This document shows positions 1 to 9,757 of a stretch of 33,924 bases of DNA, piece by piece. Under the pieces are notes generated by a model. It worked only from the letters and a program-made list of their open reading frames with translations, searched no databases and was not told the DNA's origin. The position numbers and the translations under genes were made by a program. The stretch comes from Rhizophagus sp. LPA8_4_AMF (lineage: Eukaryota > Glomeromycota > Glomeromycetes > Glomerales > Glomeraceae): positions 1 through 33,924 of the forward strand of contig JADRCO010000431.1 in the NCBI GenBank assembly GCA_021464525.1. Direction: 5' to 3'. Position 1 is the first letter of the stretch. The number at the start of each line of letters is the position of its first letter.

Positions 1-219
1 TAAGAAAATTAAGTATATTTTAAAGAAATTTAAGTGCATTTTAAATATATTTTAAGTATAAATTTTTTTATAGGGTACAGATAGTAAAATACGAAGTGTA
101 GTTAATATACTTTTTAGTTATAATAGTAAAACAAACTAGTTCATGTTGATTATTTAAAAAGTGTCAATAATTGTACAATTAGACAACTTACTATTCAAAT
201 ATTAGTTCAATAGGAATTT

Positions 220-1370
220 CTTTCAAATTACCAATATTAGTTGCACCAGACTCTGCAGCTTATATAAAAAAATGTTATCAGAATGTATTAAAACTTATAA
301 TGCCTTAATTGATTCATTTGCCATGTTTGGCATATATATTAAATCTCATTGGGTTAGCAAATTTTAATTTTAATTTAATTTTTTATATATAATATTAAAT
401 AAATAATGATTTTTTTTAGAAAAGCATAGGCATCAATTAATCATTTTCAAATTGTATATTAATTACTTGCAGATATTAAACAGATTTTGTTTATTGTAAA
501 TGCATTATATATCATATCTTTATTGTTATGGAGTTACTAATTCAAAAAATATACCTTTGTCTAATGCAACAAGATAAAATATCTGGTTTCATATAGTATT
601 TTATATATATCAACATTTAGATTATATTCGTGGATTTTATAATGAAGAAAATAAAGAAAGTTTCTTATTAACAATTGAAAAAATAAAGTCAATTTTTGCA
701 AATTAACGATCTAATAGATGTATTAGGATTTACTTGGAATTTATTTAAAAAAATGCACAACAATTTGTTGTAGATCTTAATTTTTTTCAATAAGAAACTA
801 AGCCAATATTTTCATTTATTGAACTAAAATTAGTACAACTTGAAGTATAAATTAATATGGATCAATAGTGGATTTAGTATTAAAAAAATGGAATACTTCT
901 TTAACGTTATTTTGTCTAGTATTTTAATAAGCATATAATGCAGCTTATATAAAATTTGAAAATTATATATTAAACCATCTTGCATATTCTTTATTTAAAG
1001 CTGTTCAAATTTTTGATCCATGATTTTTATCTTTAACAACTGCTAATCATAATATTTATTCTTATCAAATTATTAGTAAACTAGCTAACCCATCATATTT
1101 CTTATTCAAGAATGATCAATTTACATTAATATCAACTTAAATACAATTAATTAAATTTATTAATTTGAATGAATTTTAGGATAAAGTTTCATTTCAACTT
1201 TCTCTTTTAGAAAAATAGCATGTATTTACATTTGGTTGCCAATTTCATTATGTGCAGTGAAAAGAAGTTTTTTTGTATATAACAAAATTCTAGATGATGA
1301 TAGGTAAAATTTGAGTAAAGAATCGCTTAAATTTCTTATTATGATGTATTTTAATAATCAAAATAGCAAA
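220..1370 (+). pseudogene. Decayed hAT-family transposase
   Basis: No long reading frame survives, but translating the three plus frames piecewise gives hAT-type blocks in the right order. At about 231-360 a block reads LVAPDSAAY, then about 20 residues on CLAYILNL, matching the hAT pattern of an Asp-containing segment followed by C-x2-H-x-LNL (here the His is Tyr). At about 553-700 a block reads LSNATR, stop, NIWFH, then HLDYIRGFYNEEN; the stop replaces the Trp of the usual TRW motif. At about 1003-1140 a block reads VQIFDP, stop, FLSLTTANH, then LANPSYFLF. At about 1258-1363 KRSFF and NLSKESLKFL fit the C-terminal dimerisation region. Frame changes and stops separate the blocks, so it cannot be active. 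The N-terminal BED zinc finger is not seen and may lie left of the window. The family call rests on motif order only. Confidence 0.6.
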
Positions 1371-1564
1371 TAAAATATAATAAAAAATAATTATTTTTTG
1401 TGATTTTCATAAAAATTTTAATGGAATAAAATCAGAATAAATTAACATTATCATGATAAAAATTTGTAATTTGATATCAAAATTTTTCTGGATTTCTGCT
1501 TTATAGTATTTTGTCAACTGGTAAGTTCAAATCACTTGTGAAAATAATGATGTATCGCATGTAT

Positions 1565-1956
1565 TAGGGTTGGTCTCTATAATAGTTGTAACCAGTTGTA
1601 AAGGTTATATGTATTTGCCATAAAGATTGCAACCTTGTCTGTAATCACGTGACTTGTATAATAACTATTGATAATTAAGAAAATTTCCTTTTTGGAATAC
1701 AGTGTAATTTTGTATAACCGTCTCTTAGATTTTATTGAGAAATAAAATTTCCTTTTTTGGAAATTAATGTAATGTCATGTGACATAACATGAAAATTGAT
1801 CTGGCATTACGAATTTAGCTGAAATTAAATACCATAATTTCATATTATAACTTTAATACAGCATTTTTGTAATTTTGAGTTGGAATCCAAAATTAAGGTT
1901 GCAATTCAGGTTGTAATCTGAAATGCTGTAATTATTACTTATGGTAACCAACCTTA
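1565..1956. mobile_element. hAT-like MITE, 392 bp
   Basis: The element starts TAGGGTTGGT and ends ACCAACCTTA, so its outer 10 bp form an inverted repeat with one mismatch. Weaker inverted similarity extends to about 30 bp. It is flanked by GCATGTAT (1557-1564) and GCATATAC (1957-1964), an imperfect 8-bp direct repeat (6 of 8) as expected for an old hAT-type target duplication. The inside is non-coding and AT-rich. It carries two TTTCC-T-run-GGAA motifs (1684-1698 and 1748-1763) and one CACGTG (1646-1651). It lies about 200 bp after the hAT transposase relic, but whether that family mobilised it cannot be told. The boundaries are read directly from the sequence; the class is inference. Confidence 0.6.
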
Positions 1957-2406
1957 GCATATACGATAAATAATTTACACAAAAAAAAAATGAAAAATAG
2001 AAAAATAAAAAATATTTTAAAAAACAGTAAAAAAAATCATAACTGGAGCTAATCAGAGTCTAACTAACAATTATCAAAATTTTTATTTATTTATTATTAG
2101 TTCGGAGCTTGTGAAGGACTATATACTTCTGCAAATGTCCGGATGTCCACCCGCTTGTCCTGTGAGTCGATTGCATATATTACGTTATCATTGGTTCTGT
2201 TTTTGCTCGATTTCCTGATAAAGAATTGTATCGCATTTTTTATTCTCGATAAAGATAAATTATTAAATACTGAATAAATTTAAAATATTATTTTTATTTT
2301 TATATTTTATTTTTATTATTATATATTTATTTATAAGTAAAAATTTTAAAAATGTTTCGCGTTTTATTGTTTTTATTATAATAAATAAAAAAATTAATAA
2401 CAAAAT
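1957..2406. other. Non-coding stretch with a GC-richer island
   Basis: I see no gene here. Most is A/T homopolymer-rich, but 2097-2230 is of clearly higher complexity and GC content. Read on the minus strand, this island ends in GAACTAA followed by T at about 2097-2104. That fits the Helitron rule of a 3' end CTRR inserted before T, so it could be the 3' terminus of the minus-strand Helitron to its right. I could not find a convincing stem-loop 10-15 nt before the CTAA, so this is only a candidate. Confidence 0.3.
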
Positions 2407-2559
2407 TTATAAGCATACACGCAAATAAAATTTATATTCCATATTCTGTCGGCATATATGTACTACCACTGTACTACCCTGATAGTATTTTATATTGATA
2501 ATTTTATTTTCGCACACTTTTGTTCGCACGCCGCTCTCAATTCCTGAAGTGATATTGTT

Positions 2560-4136
2560 CATATCGTTATGTCTGAGAAAGCAGTCGTTCTTCTTCAATT
2601 TTCCTTTCTTGTAGTCTTTGACTGTTTTTAATGCATTGAAGCCTTTCAAAAGTGAACTGCGTAAAGCAAAGATTATTGAGCGATCGTACTCTAGAGTCTA
2701 GAAACTGCAACGAACGAGAGACCTGCCACGAACTCCTTACTTCTGATATCTATTTTGGCCTTAGATATGGTCAGTCCTTGACTTTTGTGAACCGTAATGG
2801 CCCACGAGAGGCATATGGGAACCTGCAAACGTGAACACTATGTTCTGTCTTTACCTTCCCAAGTTCACTTGATAGGAACAATAGGTACTACTTTGACGCC
2901 TTCGGTGTTGGAAATGGTAGGCCCTTCATAATTATCGAAGTTAATTAATACTGCTATGGGAAGAGAAGGTGGGCCTTGTTCTTCGAATATGATAGCTTGT
3001 ATGGTTCCCATTGACCCGTTAACTAAGTCTGCTTCTGTTCATATATTTGCTGTAAGCATGACGTGTGCATCTTTTACCAATAATAGCTGTGAATTAAGTC
3101 CTTTTGCCACATCTGAATTCACTTTTTTGGCCTCCCAGCCTCCAGTATATACTGCAAGGATCTTAGCTATTGGTCTGTTCAATTCTTTGAGCTTATCTAT
3201 ATTAATCCTATCGACATCCTCCCATTTTGTTAATAAATGTACAGCTTTTGAGAATTCCTTCCGCTTATCTATGCTTAGTTTATGTTCAAATCGTGTGGTA
3301 AGCATCTTCCAATCATTTAGAGTACATTCCCCATCCCGCATTCATAAGAGGATATCTTTGAACATTTATTGCTGTTCAGAATCTCCTGACTGCTTTTGAA
3401 TGATGTTGAGTTTATACGCCTCAGAAAAGTATTTGTACGATGCGGCGCCATTATTAGAAAATGTATCTCATGAAATGTTGTTAGTGTATATCGGAAGGTC
3501 AAGCACAGGTGATAGTTGTCCGAAATCACCAAAAAAAATTATGGATCTACCACCAAATGGCTCGTTCTTATTCTTGGGAAATGCTTGATGTAACCGCATG
3601 TCGATTATGGCGAGTATTCTTCTTCCAATCATGCTTTTCTCGTCAATTATGATGTACTGCACTTTGTCTAATCTTTCTTGTAGTTGCTTTAGACGTTTTC
3701 CATCAATATCAAACCATTTTTTGTCATTGACTATCAGGATAGAGAGCATTGAGTGAATCGTCACGCTATTAATATTGAATGCTGCCACTCCTGTAGGTGC
3801 TAGTACAACTACTGGACTTTTGGATTCACTTTCAGCCATTGTTCGCAGCCTTCTCCAAATCGCCCTGATAAGGTATGATTTACCTGTACCTGCTGTTCCC
3901 ATTATAATCATCTTCAATGCTTCGACCTGTTTGTCTGCAAGTATATCGCTGTAATGTGATTCTATTCGTTTAAATACTGATTTTTAATTTTCATTCAGTA
4001 TTTTATAGTCTACGGAATCATTACTTTCATTCCTATTTCCGTAGTTCCGACCTTCGTCCAAGGCTTGCTGTATGAAGTTGTTAACTCCTGCTAGGTCATT
4101 AACGGAATAATACTGACATCTGTCATTGATCCAGTC
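2560..4136 (-). pseudogene. Helitron PIF1-type helicase domain, broken
   Basis: This is the superfamily 1B helicase of the Helitron, which would unwind the transposing strand. Visible motifs in order are Walker A GTAGTGKS (3899-3876), APTGVAAFNI, Walker B IIIDEKSMIG, motif III FFGDFGQLSPV, and, after a frame break near 3468 and further stops, AITVHKSQGLTI and SFVAVSRL (2800-2690). The open pieces are 3917-3468, 3341-3039 and short stretches to about 2570. A TAG directly follows the last motif at about 2690, and Helitron-like tail sequence (KGFNALKTVKDYKKGKL) continues beyond it. It should not be annotated as a cellular PIF1 gene. Confidence 0.85.
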
Positions 4137-4238
4137 ATGATTTTGGTTAATGTCTCAAGTACCTAGGTCGATTGAAAAATCTATGTTCCTATTTGGACCC
4201 ATCTCTGCGAGACACATCCAATCATAATGATATTCCTC

Positions 4239-4484
4239 CTATTCGTCATCCTCGTCATCCTCGCTCAGTTCTTCTTCATTATCATCATCGGTAACCTCTT
4301 CTTCGTTATCTACAGGGTGTCCAAGTAAGTCGTTAGGATCGCTATTAATCTCGTCAGTATATTGACTGAATAATGTTGACCAAGATATGGTGTTATCTCC
4401 CGTTAATTCTTGGATACTTTGATGCAGAACGTATAGAATAACCTTTATGCGATAAAACTCCTCCCACTGATCTCCATTACGCAA
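4239..4484 (-). pseudogene. Helitron linker between Rep and helicase
   Basis: An 81-codon open stretch starting MRNGDQWEEFYRIKVILYVL joins the Rep domain to the helicase. It ends in a strongly acidic tail of Asp and Glu (4239-4300) and then a stop. The preceding sequence on the minus strand (VRIFPRPSPL) is in keeping with the Rep-to-helicase connector of Helitrons. It has no function of its own that I can name. Confidence 0.55.
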
Positions 4485-4561
4485 AGGTGATGGTCGTGGA
4501 AATATTCGTACTATGTTTTCTTTCTTGTATTTCTTCCAAGATCCTTTTGTTATATTATGTG

Positions 4562-5886
4562 TTAGATATAACCTAAATAACGAATATTCTTCAAACTTTT
4601 TGGGTCATCCCAATATTTTTTTAAAGGAGATTGCGTCATCTGTCCTGCATCACCATCTATTCTGCTACCCGTTTTGCGAATCCATCTTGGTGCTTCTTCA
4701 CTAAGATTTAACGAAACAAACGTCCGACTTGAATGAAAAAGAGAAATACCAAGGAGAAGATGGCAAGTTTTTTGAGCTGATATGTCTCGTTCTGCAACAC
4801 TATTGAGCAAAAGTTTCTGGATCGATGCAAGTGAACATTCCTCGGGATTACTGTTGTTAAGAATCTTATTAAATATCTCAGAAAAGGCCATCGATTGAGG
4901 TTCTGCTTTGCTTGCGTACTTTGAAATATACTGCAAGACAGCGTGTATACTTAAAACTGGTTTCAAGTCAACATTTGCTCGCCAGCCTTGCAATTGTAGT
5001 CTGTTATGTGGATTGATATATAGATCGTTCCTCGCCGTTACAAGTTCAGGCTGCCCATGTTTGTCTTTGCATATGATTGTATGACTAATATGATCCTTAG
5101 GATACCCAAATCTACAGGTTTGCTATCCTGTTTTTTTGTTAACGCGAATATAATATAAAGGGCTACAACGTGTATAGCGCTGTAGCTTGTTTATTAATTC
5201 AATATAATTCTGCAAATCATCTTCTATTTCATCATTACGTTTCTGGCAGGGATGTCATTCTGATATAGGTGCGTGAATTCTTGGATTGTTTGTCGTAACC
5301 ATCAAATCAATATACTGTATTACATTAGTAATATTACGCATTTTATTTTCATTTTCTTTTAATTGTGTCCATTCGATTTTAGGTGCATTTCATCTCTTTC
5401 CGATTCCATGTACGTAAACACTTCCCTGATGTTGCCATTCATATCAGTACCAAAATCTTCCAGGTTCCATCGTTTTACTAGGATGTCACGAAAAAATTTA
5501 TCAAAGCGTTTATCGAAGAACCAAGTAGCTATATATGGATTTTCTACAACGTTCCATTATTTCTGTTTGGCTAAATCGGGTTCTTCGCTATAATTACTAT
5601 TTGACATTAATTTATGGAGTTCAGGCCAGTGTAAGTTGGCTGTGCTAAAGGTAAAAAATAATAAACCTTGATGGCCTATTTGTTTAATCAGATCTATCAA
5701 TTCGTACTGTCGTAACATCCAAAATTGTCGCGTGCTACATAACCCTTCTTCATATCTCATAATTCGATCTGCTAGATGTTTGTCGCTGTTGGTAATCCTT
5801 TCTTGTATATCTTTAACATCAAGCTGATCGTCATTTAGATTCTGCCTAACATACACCTTCCCTTCTTGCAATGCTCTCCATCTCAT
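4562..5886 (-). pseudogene. Helitron HUH/Rep nuclease domain, broken
   Basis: The domain would nick DNA and transfer the strand during rolling-circle transposition. It opens with MRWRALQEGKVYVRQNLN (5886-5557) and includes FFTFSTANLHWPELHKL. After a frameshift near 5440 comes GSVYVHGIGKR. The HUH motif should be His-x-His but here reads Tyr-Val-His; the Tyr codon TAC at 5414-5416 is one C-to-T step from CAC. After stops, CRFGYPKD and ELVTARNDLYINPHN lead into the segment with catalytic tyrosines, YISKYASK (4907-4930). Two independent kinds of damage, frameshifts and the lost His, make it inactive. Confidence 0.8.
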
Positions 5887-7151
5887 TACAGAATTTAAAG
5901 CAAAATACCTCTACCGATTATGTCACACAAATCTTCTGTCCTTATACTACATTATATGCTTAAAGTACTCCACTGGTTTAATGTTCTTTATACATTCCGC
6001 ACAAAGATCTGCACGTCCAGTAGGATATAGAATTGGAAATGCACAAATAATGTACCCTATGGTTTGAAATTTGTTTATAGGGTACCTGTCTATTTCTGGT
6101 CATATTTCGTGAGAAATTTCGCTTTGCATACATTTGAGTGTATTGTTAATAGCGACTTCCTCTTGTTGTTTTTTAGGAATGGATGGCACAAATGTACGCA
6201 TTATTATGTCATTTTCATTTTCATTTTCATTTTTGTCTTCGTTTTCATCAATTATATTATCATCCTGAATTTGTGGAAGCATTTCAACAACAGAGTCGTT
6301 TTCAGGTAAGGATTGAATAATTTTGTTATCAATAATTATATCTGCATAGTAACAGTTATTTTGTTTTAGCCACACTAATGCCCTAGCAACTTTATTTCGT
6401 TGTACATTAAAATCTCTAAACACTGTTGGATCATTTGCTAATTGGCGCTGTACAACAAGAATGCCTAATGCTAATGAATTACACGGAAGCTGAGTTGTAA
6501 ATTCTTGTACGTCTTGTGGGAAGTTGATAACGTTTCCACAGTACTCGTATTGCCCACCACGGAGCCTGTATACTGATATTACCGTAAAAACTTGTGTGAT
6601 TAGCATTTTTTCAATTTCTGTAAGATCCTGTAATTCTTCAGGTATGTCTCCCAGATCCATATTGTTCATACTGGAAAACTTTTTTATGGTATTTCCTTCG
6701 TTATAGCATCGACGTACATTTCTTTGATAATTACCATTAATAGTATTCTTTCGTTACATTCAGGACAAAGCTTATATGCCATTTCTTCCATATTTTTACG
6801 AAATAGTTGGAAAATTTCATGTTCCTCCTCGCTGATATCAGTCGCTAAGTGTGGTCTAGTTGAATCATTTGTATTCTCTGATGGTTGTCGATTTTGTTTT
6901 ACATGTTTGCGCTTTTGTTTATGGGCAAGATGTGACTCTCGTTTCTCAACTGATTCTGCTTTTCTTTTATTAGTTTTGTATTCGCGAACTCTTGCAAGAT
7001 AAATCTCTCGTATTTTATTGCTTTCCTGGCTTCTCTTTTGACGTTTTCTCTTCCTTTTACGTTCAAGGCGTGCCTCGCGTTGTTCGGCTGTCTCTCTTCT
7101 TTTGCTATTTCTCTTTTGAAGCGTCTCAGGGTTAATACTTTCATTGTTCAT
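5887..7151 (-). pseudogene. Helitron N-terminal region with DUF6570-like domain
   Basis: The first 155 codons (7151-6684) are rich in Arg, Lys and Glu with a coiled-coil look and end in a CPECNER zinc-binding-like motif. A frameshift near 6730 is then needed to continue through RRCYNEGNTIKKFSS into the next open stretch (6669-6100), which begins MNNMDLGDIPEELQDL and contains YRLRGGQYEYCGNVINFPQD, typical of the DUF6570 segment of Helitron proteins. A GAAAATGAAAAT-like repeat (6205-6245) encodes a Glu/Asn run. From 6099 to 5887 the frame continues as recognisable transposase (FQTIGYIICAFPILYPTGRA) but is cut by four stops (TGA, TAG, TGA, TAG). Confidence 0.75.
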
Positions 7152-7474
7152 TTTGTATCACAACTTTGTTAAGTAGAGTGTTTAGGTATAATACTCTTAT
7201 CTCGCTAAACTCATTATTTATTAACAAAAAAAATCATCTGTTAACTATATTAATCTATATGCTTATATGCCTGATTTAGATCAAGCAAGAAATAATCAAT
7301 TTAATAAACAATATGTACAATCGCTACATTTATTTGAGGCAAAATTTAATTTCGTGTACTTTATTTTTTGATACGCTTTACATAATCTTTATCTTTACAT
7401 AATATCATACATTAGGTAATTCATTGCTATTTAAGAAAATTTAATCGTTTATTATATATAATCAAAATATTGTT

Positions 7475-7745
7475 GGAAAAAATTTTGACGCCTCGATTTT
7501 GGTCGAGATCTGTCGCTTAAATAAAAAATTATTTTAAAATTTCAGTCCCGCACCTCTGCCATTACATGCATACTATTAAACAAGACATTAATTGTTAAAA
7601 TCTGCAAGCTTTGACGATCTGGATGAATCTGACGAAATCTGGTTCTGGATTTTCGATTTAGTCTGGGCTCACACTTTATCACGTGCTTCATTTCACGTGG
7701 CTTAAGCTCTGAACTCAACAACGGTATACCATTCCCTAGTTTATA
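7475..7745. repeat. Higher-complexity non-coding island with paired CACGTG
   Basis: This 270-bp block stands out from its AT-rich surroundings by balanced composition. It has no open frame. It holds repeated CTGGAT/TCTGG words (7618-7655) and two CACGTG sites 14 bp apart (7680-7685 and 7694-7699). It may be the end or promoter part of a dispersed element, or the upstream region of the adjacent Helitron, but nothing in this window repeats it, so repeat status is a guess. Confidence 0.3.
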
Positions 7746-7769
7746 TATATTTTCTTTATTGATGATGGA

Positions 7770-8460
7770 AGAATTTTTTTTAGAATATGAATAAATAACG
7801 AAAAAATAAAGACATCTGATCTAATAAACCTAAGAGGTGGAAGAATAAAATTAAAAAAAAAATTTTAAAAAAATTAATGAAAATAATAAAATACTAAAAA
7901 TAAAATTCTGAAAAAAAGGCATTTTCTGTAGTACTATAGCATTCAATCTAATCATTCGATCCTGATTTGAATCTAAAAGACAAAGGAATGAAAAAAAATT
8001 ATTAAGAGGAAAAAGGTATTATAAAATAAAAAAAAGAAATAGCATTTACTATAACTCATATTATCAATCTGATCATCTGATCTAAACTTAAATGGAGAAA
8101 GAATAAAAAGTAAAAATATTTTTTGGTTTAAAAAAAAATCAAACTAAAAGAAGAAAAGGAAAAAAAAAGAAAGTTTTGAAAAAAAATAAAAAATATTTGA
8201 AAAGAAAAGGATTAGTTTGAAAGAAAAAAGGGAAATTTTTGAAAAAAAAGGAATTCAAAAAAAATAAGTACTGAAAAAAATTATAAAAAAAAGGATAATA
8301 ATTCAGTTTAAAAAGATTAAAAAAAAATTTTTTTAAAAATTAATAATACAGTTTAAAAAAAGACCAAAAAAAATATAAAACAATAGGATTATTATTCAAA
8401 CTGAAAAAGAAAAGCAAAAAAATTTTTCGGTTAAAGAAAAAAAATAAAATTAGTAATGAC
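7770..8460. repeat. Purine-rich low-complexity tract
   Basis: For about 700 bases the plus strand is dominated by A and G, with runs such as GAAAAAAAAGGAAAAG and very few C. The asymmetry is strong and is not part of any gene seen here. It could be a decayed low-complexity expansion or the transcribed tail of an old retroelement. Confidence 0.5.
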
Positions 8461-8963
8461 TGATAGTCTAATCAAAAAAATTTTGATTAATATTTTATTA
8501 ACCAGAATTGGATTAGATATATAACATGACTTACCGATCAAATAGATGCAGATTTTAACTATAAAGAATGCAGATCAGCAATTTAAAATTAATTTATACA
8601 AGTTAATCTAAACGTTACTGATCTATACAAATTATTTTATTATATTATATAGATTAGTATAATATTTTTAAGGCAATTTCTATTTGTACACAGAGTGTTC
8701 AAATACAGATTACGTAATTATCAACGAATATGATAATCATTTCCTTTTTGGCAATTTCCATTCCACAAAAAATATTTTTTCTACAAATAAAAAGCACCTT
8801 TTTGGAAATACATATAACATTAGACCCAAAAAAGGTAAGTTTAGACCAATTAGCCAGAATTAACAAAATTATCTATGTGACAAATAATACATGACAAATA
8901 GAATTTTATACTTCGAAAAAAATTCTAAGTTCATAAAATAAATAGTAAAAATAAAAGCGGAGA

Positions 8964-9016
8964 GGGTGTGATATAATGTGACAAATTAAAATCACATAAT
9001 CCATATTCAAACACCC
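8964..9016. other. Imperfect hairpin
   Basis: GGGTGT (8964-8969) pairs with ACACCC (9011-9016). Inside it ATGTGA pairs with TCACAT around an A/T loop, with ATAT pairing between the two arms and bulges on the right arm. No coding context is visible. It might be the end of a small element or an RNA stem; no function is assigned. Confidence 0.35.
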
Positions 9017-9757
9017 CATGACTCATATATACTTAGAAATTTTCTATTTTTAAATAATTAAATAATTTTATATATATAAATTTACATATAAACTTTTCAC
9101 AAAAAAAAAAATTTTAATTTATTTTTTTTTTATAATTATATTTACTCCTTAAAATTAAAATTATACAATATAATTACTAAATTTTTAATAGTTTATAATT
9201 TTGTATTTTATAAATTTAGATCTAAAATTATATAATTTATAATTTATAGGGTAACTTTGTATAAAGCTTCTAATAAAAATCAAATGAAAGTTATAATAAA
9301 ATTTTAAATTTAGATTTGAGTTATTTATGTATTCTTTGAGGTTTTTACTTACCATTTAGTAAAAGCCATATGGTCTTTAACAGAAAGAAAAATTTTTTTT
9401 TTTAGTCAAATAGAATTTTTTTAAAAATATATAATTAAATTAAAAAGAAAATAAAATTAATAATATTAAATAAGTTATATAAAATATTTATTTTTATATA
9501 AATTCCAACCATAATAATTTAACCAGAAATTATTTTAAAAATATAAAATAATATATAATATTTATAGTATATAAATATTGATTAAAAATAATTTTGGTTA
9601 AATAGTATTATAATATTATTTAAATTAAATAACTATTAATAATAAGTAAAAAAAAAAAAAATATATATATATTTAATTAAACAAATATACATATATAAAT
9701 ATAATTTTATTATAATTATTTTCATTTACAATTTTATTTACTAATTCAAATAACAAA

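Larger units (their letters stand above)
2407..7151 (-). mobile_element. Inactivated autonomous Helitron (Rep-PIF1)
   Basis: Read from 7151 leftwards, the minus strand gives the parts of a Helitron rolling-circle transposase in order: a basic N-terminal region and a DUF6570-like segment, a HUH/Rep (Helitron_like_N) domain, an acidic linker, and a PIF1-type helicase with motifs I to VI. It is broken by several frameshifts and stops, so it is a relic, but almost the full coding length remains. Several lesions look like C-to-T changes on one strand or the other (Arg CGA to TGA, Trp TGG to TAG), as expected from deamination of methylated cytosine. The limits given are coding limits; the true 5' TC end and 3' CTRR end are not established (candidate 3' end near 2097-2104). 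Confidence 0.85.
7152..9757. other. Gene-free AT-rich region
   Basis: There is no credible coding sequence on either strand. Contents in order are: AT-rich DNA to about 7470; a higher-complexity island at about 7475-7745; a purine-rich, C-poor tract from about 7770 to 8460; mixed AT-rich DNA with TTTCCTTTTTGGC and CCTTTTTGGAAA motifs (8740-8752 and 8797-8808); an imperfect hairpin at 8964-9016; and extremely AT-rich DNA with A-runs and a short TA repeat (9647-9675) up to the 3' end of the ERT1 gene. Confidence 0.7.

Noticed and set aside
3468..3917. Cellular PIF1 helicase gene
   Set aside because: Order and content of flanking minus-strand fragments (Rep, YISKYASK, acidic linker) show it is part of a Helitron.
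6205..6245. Independent tandem repeat or CRISPR-like array
   Set aside because: The short CATTTT repeat is an Asn/Glu-coding microsatellite within the Helitron N-terminal frame, too short and without spacers.
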